Source of the DNA: Flavobacterium foetidum | GTDB taxonomy: Bacteria; Bacteroidota; Bacteroidia; Flavobacteriales; Flavobacteriaceae | DNA: 64,000 nt | Assembly (NCBI RefSeq): GCF_004634245.1 | Contig: NZ_SJTF01000014.1 | Coordinates: forward strand, 1-64,000 | Direction of reading: 5' to 3' | Part shown: positions 60,364 through 64,000 of the stretch, piece by piece | Layout of the letters: each line of letters opens with the position of its first letter | Numbering within the stretch: the stretch's first letter is position 1 | The notes under the pieces: generated by a model | What the model was told of the DNA's origin: nothing | Database searches by the model: none | The model's input: the letters and a program-made list of their open reading frames with translations, nothing else | Program-made: the position numbers and the translations under genes

Positions 60364-62019
60364 ATGTCTGAGAATAACACAAAAAAACTGGTTGTAAAAC
60401 TGCATCCAGATGATAATGTATTGGTTGCCTTAACCGATCTTCAAAAAGGCGAAACCATTCATTTTGAAAACGAAACTTACGTTTTACAAGACCTCATCAA
60501 AGCCAAACATAAATTCTACATGCAGGACATGAAGCAGGGAGAAGAAGTGAATATGTACGGTGTTTTGGTTGGAAAAGTGCAAAATGATGTGGCAAAAGGA
60601 AGCTTAATGACAACCGAAAACCTAAAACATGCCGCAGATCCTTATGCCTACAGAAATGCTTCTTACGAATGGAATGCACCCGATGTTTCTAAATTTGAAA
60701 ACAGAACTTTTAAAGGGTATAAAAGAAAAGACGGACGAGTTGGAACCGCCAATTACTGGCTTTTTATCCCAACTGTTTTTTGCGAAAACAGAAATCTTGA
60801 CGTCATCAAAGAAGCCTTACACAAGCAATTGGGTTATGCTGTAACCGATAAATACAATCAATTTACGCACGAATTGCTTCAGGGTTATTTGAACGGAAAT
60901 GACATTAACGATATCAATATTGAATTGAATCCGACTCCAAAAAACAATCGTGTTTTTGAAAATGTAGACGGAATTAAATTCTTAAATCACCAGGGCGGTT
61001 GCGGCGGAACGCGTCAGGATGCTTCTACTTTGAGTGCTTTATTGGCTTCTTATGCGAATCATCCGAACGTGGGCGGGATTACGCTTTTGAGTTTAGGATG
61101 CCAGCATTTACAAGTTCAGGATTTTGTGAATGACGTAAAAAGACAAAACCCGGATTTCGATAAACCGTTGTTTATTTTTGAGCAGCAACAAACAGAAAGT
61201 GAAGAAGTTCTGATTACAAATGCCATCAAAAAAACGTTTGAAGGTTTGATTGAAATCAACCAATACGAAAGAACTGAAGCGCCTTTAAGCGATTTATGCA
61301 TTGGCGTAAAATGTGGCGGAAGCGACGGTTTCAGCGGTGTTTCTGCAAACCCTGCGGTTGGTTACACTTCTGATTTGGTTGTGGCTTTAGGCGGTAAAAT
61401 TCTTTTGGCTGAATTCCCAGAATTATGCGGTGCCGAGCAGAATTTAATCGATAGATGTGTTACTGAAGATAAGGCTAGAAAATTCATCGATTTAATGGAA
61501 TCTTATGACGAACTGGCACATAAAGTAGGTTCTGGTTTTCACATGAATCCTTCTCCGGGAAATATCAAAGACGGATTAATTACAGATGCGATTAAAAGTG
61601 CGGGAGCTGCCAAAAAAGGCGGTACTTCTCCTGTAGTTGATGTTTTAGATTATACCGAATTGGTTACAAAACCAGGTTTAAGTTTGGTTTGTACACCAGG
61701 AAATGATGTAGAAGCGACAACTGGAAAAGCAGCTTCTGGAGCAACTTTAATTTTGTTTACAACCGGATTGGGAACTCCAACAGGAAACCCTGTTTGTCCT
61801 GTAATTAAAGTAGCGACAAACTCTGTTCTAGCGACAAGAATGAAAGACATTATCGATATTGACTGCGGACCAATCATCAGTGGTGAAAAAACTATTGAGG
61901 AAATGGGCGAGGAAATTTTAGAATACTGCATCAAAGCAGCAAGTGGTGAAATTATTCCAAAAGCGGTACAATTAAACCAAGATGATTTTATTCCGTGGAA
62001 ACGCGGCGTATCTTTGTAA
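60364..62019 (+). CDS. UxaA-family dehydratase (probable L-fuconate or altronate dehydratase)
   Basis: A 551-aa dehydratase with an N-terminal SAF domain (about residues 8-90, VKLHPDDNVLVALTDLQKGE) and the UxaA catalytic part. The conserved Cys-containing blocks are NHQGGCGGTRQDA and GVKCGGSDGFSGVSANPAVG. Further marks are LCGAEQNL and CTPGNDVEATTGKAASG. ATG 60364 (MSENNTKKL) is chosen over an in-frame GTG at 60331. Known members dehydrate altronate, but the neighbouring SDR, FAH and mutarotase genes point to L-fuconate. No UxaB/UxaC is present here. Confidence 0.88.
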   Translation: MSENNTKKLVVKLHPDDNVLVALTDLQKGETIHFENETYVLQDLIKAKHKFYMQDMKQGEEVNMYGVLVGKVQNDVAKGSLMTTENLKHAADPYAYRNASYEWNAPDVSKFENRTFKGYKRKDGRVGTANYWLFIPTVFCENRNLDVIKEALHKQLGYAVTDKYNQFTHELLQGYLNGNDINDINIELNPTPKNNRVFENVDGIKFLNHQGGCGGTRQDASTLSALLASYANHPNVGGITLLSLGCQHLQVQDFVNDVKRQNPDFDKPLFIFEQQQTESEEVLITNAIKKTFEGLIEINQYERTEAPLSDLCIGVKCGGSDGFSGVSANPAVGYTSDLVVALGGKILLAEFPELCGAEQNLIDRCVTEDKARKFIDLMESYDELAHKVGSGFHMNPSPGNIKDGLITDAIKSAGAAKKGGTSPVVDVLDYTELVTKPGLSLVCTPGNDVEATTGKAASGATLILFTTGLGTPTGNPVCPVIKVATNSVLATRMKDIIDIDCGPIISGEKTIEEMGEEILEYCIKAASGEIIPKAVQLNQDDFIPWKRGVSL

Positions 62020-62058
62020 ACGACTAATTAAAAATAACTCATAAAAAATTTATATCAG

Positions 62059-62823
62059 ATGTTTTCATTACAAAATAAAAAAGCAATTATCACTGGAGGT
62101 GGAAGCGGAATCGGAAGAGCGATTTCGGTTTTATTTGCTAAACAAGGAGCTGAAGTTCATATTTTAGAATTGACTGAAGAAAGCGCAAAAGAAACAGTTG
62201 AAGAAATTAAATCGGTTGGAGGAAATGTTTTTGCTCATGCTTGCGATGTTTCAAACCACGAACAATTAAAATCGACTTTCGAGAAAATCGGAAATATCAA
62301 TATTTTGGTAAACAATGCTGGAATTGCTCACGTTGGAAAAGTTGACACGACTTCTGAATCTGATTTTGACCGTATCATGAATGTAAACGTTAAAGGAGTT
62401 TACAACTGTCTTCATGCTTCGATTCCGGCTTTAAAAGGTTCTGGCGGAGGTGTAATTTTGAACTTGGCTTCTATCGCTTGCTGGGTTGGAATTCCAGACC
62501 GTTTTGCTTATTCAACAGCAAAAGGAGCAGTTATGGCCATGACTTTATCGGTTGCAAAAGATTATTTGAATGATAAAATCAGATGTAATTCTATTTCTCC
62601 TGCGAGAGTTCACACGCCTTTCGTAGACGGATTTATTGCTAAAAATTACCCAGGAAAAGAAGAGGAAATTTTCGAAAAACTATCGCAATCACAACCAATC
62701 GGCCGTATGGGAAAACCGGAAGAAATCGCCACTTTAGCATTATTCTTATGCAGCGACGAATCATCTTTCATCACAGGCTCAGATTATCCAATTGATGGTG
62801 GTTTTATTAAATTGAATAACTAA
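62059..62823 (+). CDS. SDR oxidoreductase, probable 2-keto-3-deoxy-fuconate dehydrogenase
   Basis: A 254-aa SDR with intact motifs: TGGGSGIGRA (about residues 11-20), NNAG, Ser in LNLASIACW, and YSTAK (Tyr and Lys present). It starts 39 nt after the UxaA stop. In the non-phosphorylative fucose pathway this step oxidises the 2-keto-3-deoxy acid to a 2,4-diketo acid for FAH-type hydrolysis. The role is inferred from order. Confidence 0.85.
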   Translation: MFSLQNKKAIITGGGSGIGRAISVLFAKQGAEVHILELTEESAKETVEEIKSVGGNVFAHACDVSNHEQLKSTFEKIGNINILVNNAGIAHVGKVDTTSESDFDRIMNVNVKGVYNCLHASIPALKGSGGGVILNLASIACWVGIPDRFAYSTAKGAVMAMTLSVAKDYLNDKIRCNSISPARVHTPFVDGFIAKNYPGKEEEIFEKLSQSQPIGRMGKPEEIATLALFLCSDESSFITGSDYPIDGGFIKLNN

Positions 62824-62844
62824 AATATTTAAACAAAATTTATA

Positions 62845-62917
62845 GCCACGAATTACACTAATTTCCACAAATTAATTTTCTAAATAAAAATTCGAGAAAA
62901 TTCGTGTAATTCGTGGC
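62845..62917. repeat. Dispersed inverted repeat, copy C
   Basis: GCCACGAATTACAC (62845-62858) and its exact complement (62904-62917). The inner part starts TAATTTCCACAAATTAATTT. It lies between two genes that appear to belong to one operon, so it would be part of the mRNA. Confidence 0.8.
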
Positions 62918-62937
62918 AAAAAACTAAAAATTAAAAT

Positions 62938-63792
62938 ATGAAACTTATTAGATTCGGAGAAGAAGGAAAGGAAAAACCGGGAGTTTTACTAAATGAAAAA
63001 AGATACGATGTTTCGTCTATTGTAACAGATTACAACGAAGCTTTTTTTGAAAATGATGGTTTGACAAAATTAGAAGAAGCCTTAAAAAACAATCCATCTT
63101 TACCAGAAGTAAGCGATTCAGTACGTTTAGGTTCGCCTGTTGCGCGTCCTTCAAAAATTATCTGCATCGGATTAAATTATGTAGATCACTGCGAAGAAAC
63201 CGGCGCTGCCATTCCGGAAGAACCAATTATATTCTTTAAATCAACAACATCTCTATGCGGACCAAATGACAATTTGATTATTCCGAAAAACAGTGAAAAA
63301 ACAGACTGGGAAGTGGAATTGGCTTTTGTTGTAGGTAAAAAAGCAAGCTACGTTTCGGAAGAAGATGCTCCAAACTACATCGCTGGATACTGCCTTCTGA
63401 ATGATTACAGTGAAAGAGCATTCCAAATCGAGCGTGGCGGACAATGGGCAAAAGGAAAAGGTTCTGATACCTTCGCTCCTCTTGGACCAATTATGGCAAC
63501 TCCGGACGAAGTTGGCGATGTAAACAACCTAAAAATGTGGCTTACGGTAAACGGAAAAACGTTCCAAAACAGTAATACTTCAAACTTGATTTTTAAAATT
63601 CCATTCTTGGTTCATTACCTAAGTCAGTTTATGACATTGCTTCCTGGCGACGTAATCAGTACAGGAACGCCTCCGGGAGTTGGTCTTGGAATAAAACCAG
63701 ATCCGATTTACATTAAAGCGGGTGACGTAATCGAATTAGGAATTGAAGGTTTAGGTACAAGCAAGCAAACTGCTGTAGCTTATCAAGGATAA
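62938..63792 (+). CDS. Fumarylacetoacetate hydrolase-family protein
   Basis: A 284-aa FAH-superfamily enzyme that cleaves C-C bonds in diketo acids. Seen: KIICIGLNYVDHCEETGA, the metal-ligand pair in EPIIFFKSTTSL and DWEVELAFVVGK, NDYSERAFQ, and STGTPPGVGLG. In the fucose pathway it would release pyruvate and L-lactate from 2,4-diketo-3-deoxy-L-fuconate. The exact substrate is inference; ureidoglycolate or rhamnonate analogues are alternatives. Confidence 0.88.
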   Translation: MKLIRFGEEGKEKPGVLLNEKRYDVSSIVTDYNEAFFENDGLTKLEEALKNNPSLPEVSDSVRLGSPVARPSKIICIGLNYVDHCEETGAAIPEEPIIFFKSTTSLCGPNDNLIIPKNSEKTDWEVELAFVVGKKASYVSEEDAPNYIAGYCLLNDYSERAFQIERGGQWAKGKGSDTFAPLGPIMATPDEVGDVNNLKMWLTVNGKTFQNSNTSNLIFKIPFLVHYLSQFMTLLPGDVISTGTPPGVGLGIKPDPIYIKAGDVIELGIEGLGTSKQTAVAYQG

Positions 63793-63802
63793 ATTTTAGA
63801 TT

Positions 63803-64000
63803 ATGACAACTCAAAAATTCTATCTGGCTCTAGATCTTAAAGATGATGCAGCTTTAATTGCAGAATACAAAGAACTGCATGAAAATGTATGGCCAGAAAT
63901 TAAAAAAAGTATTCAGGATTCCGGAATTGAAGTGCTGGATATTTATTGCACCGGAAACCGATTGTTCATGATCATCGAAGCTGATGCCGATTTTACTTTC
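63803..64000 (+). CDS. L-rhamnose/L-fucose mutarotase-type protein (partial, cut at window end)
   Basis: The first 66 codons are visible, starting MTTQKFYLALDLKDD. HENVWPEIKKSIQDSGIEVLDIY and NRLFMIIEADADF match the RhaM/DUF718 mutarotase family. The gene is open at the window end, where about 40 residues would be missing. It starts 11 nt after the FAH stop, so it is in the same operon and supports a 6-deoxysugar pathway. Confidence 0.82.
   Translation, partial: MTTQKFYLALDLKDDAALIAEYKELHENVWPEIKKSIQDSGIEVLDIYCTGNRLFMIIEADADFTF

Noticed and set aside
60364..62019. Altronate dehydratase of the galacturonate pathway
   Set aside because: No UxaB, UxaC or KdgK partners are seen; the SDR, FAH and mutarotase neighbours fit a deoxysugar route better. 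Not fully excluded.

Overview
The window looks like chromosome of a Flavobacterium-type member of the Bacteroidota, probably a soil- or plant-associated polysaccharide degrader. The evidence is AT-rich intergenic DNA, promoters of the TTG/TANNTTTG type, SusC/SusD proteins, an IPExxxVDY-family protein, many secreted lipoproteins and many flavobacterial-style intergenic inverted repeats. I see no phage, transposase, integrase or CRISPR array.

Layout: (1) 1-7.7 kb is housekeeping: tRNA-Asn, an ECF sigma factor with an overlapping membrane partner, a DUF6249 protein sharing the same ECF-type promoter, rnhA, purN, acpP-fabF-rnc, an IPExxxVDY protein and pyk. (2) 8.1-16.7 kb is a same-strand block: secreted sulfatase, HAD lipoprotein, beta-barrel proteins, DUF2092, DUF6515, DUF4136 and a membrane-bound AraC-type regulator. 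(3) 16.8-29.3 kb is mixed: CPBP protease, AraC regulator, C1 peptidase, TPR protein, PfkB kinase, purF, a tandem pair of 71-nt structured RNAs, sod, pth, rplY, prs, tRNA-Leu and an OsmC protein. (4) 29.4-30.2 kb is a Fic-domain gene overlapped tail-to-tail by a 49-codon gene on the other strand that carries the Fic inhibitory motif. (5) 30.7-51.4 kb is an arabinan utilisation locus: SusC, SusD, four GH43, one GH51, one GH127, then araB-araD-araA and a lipoprotein mutarotase, with a Nudix-type AraR regulator divergent from susC. (6) 51.4-58.0 kb holds a GntR/LacI-like regulator, galM-galK-galT and an SSS sugar symporter. (7) 58.4 kb to the end is a probable non-phosphorylative L-fucose (or related deoxysugar) pathway: two SDR dehydrogenases, a UxaA-type dehydratase, a FAH-family hydrolase, a mutarotase cut by the window edge and an AraC regulator.

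How it fits together: secreted GH43, GH51 and GH127 enzymes plus SusCD would bind, cut and import arabinan, and AraBAD would send L-arabinose to the pentose phosphate pathway. Galactose (Leloir) and fucose genes follow directly, so the last 30 kb reads as one plant cell-wall sugar region. A 19-bp palindrome, AARTGT(N)-N5-(N)ACAYTT, occurs seven times: four times around susC/araR, twice upstream of araB and once upstream of the SSS symporter. This points to one AraR regulon that includes the symporter.

Most notable: the convergent Fic/antitoxin pair; the twin small RNAs with separate promoters and GNRA-capped terminators; matching GTAACC-N16-CGTC promoters before the sigma gene and its divergent neighbour; the AraR palindromes; and an SDR whose catalytic Lys is Asn. 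All functions come from reading motifs and context; no database search was possible.
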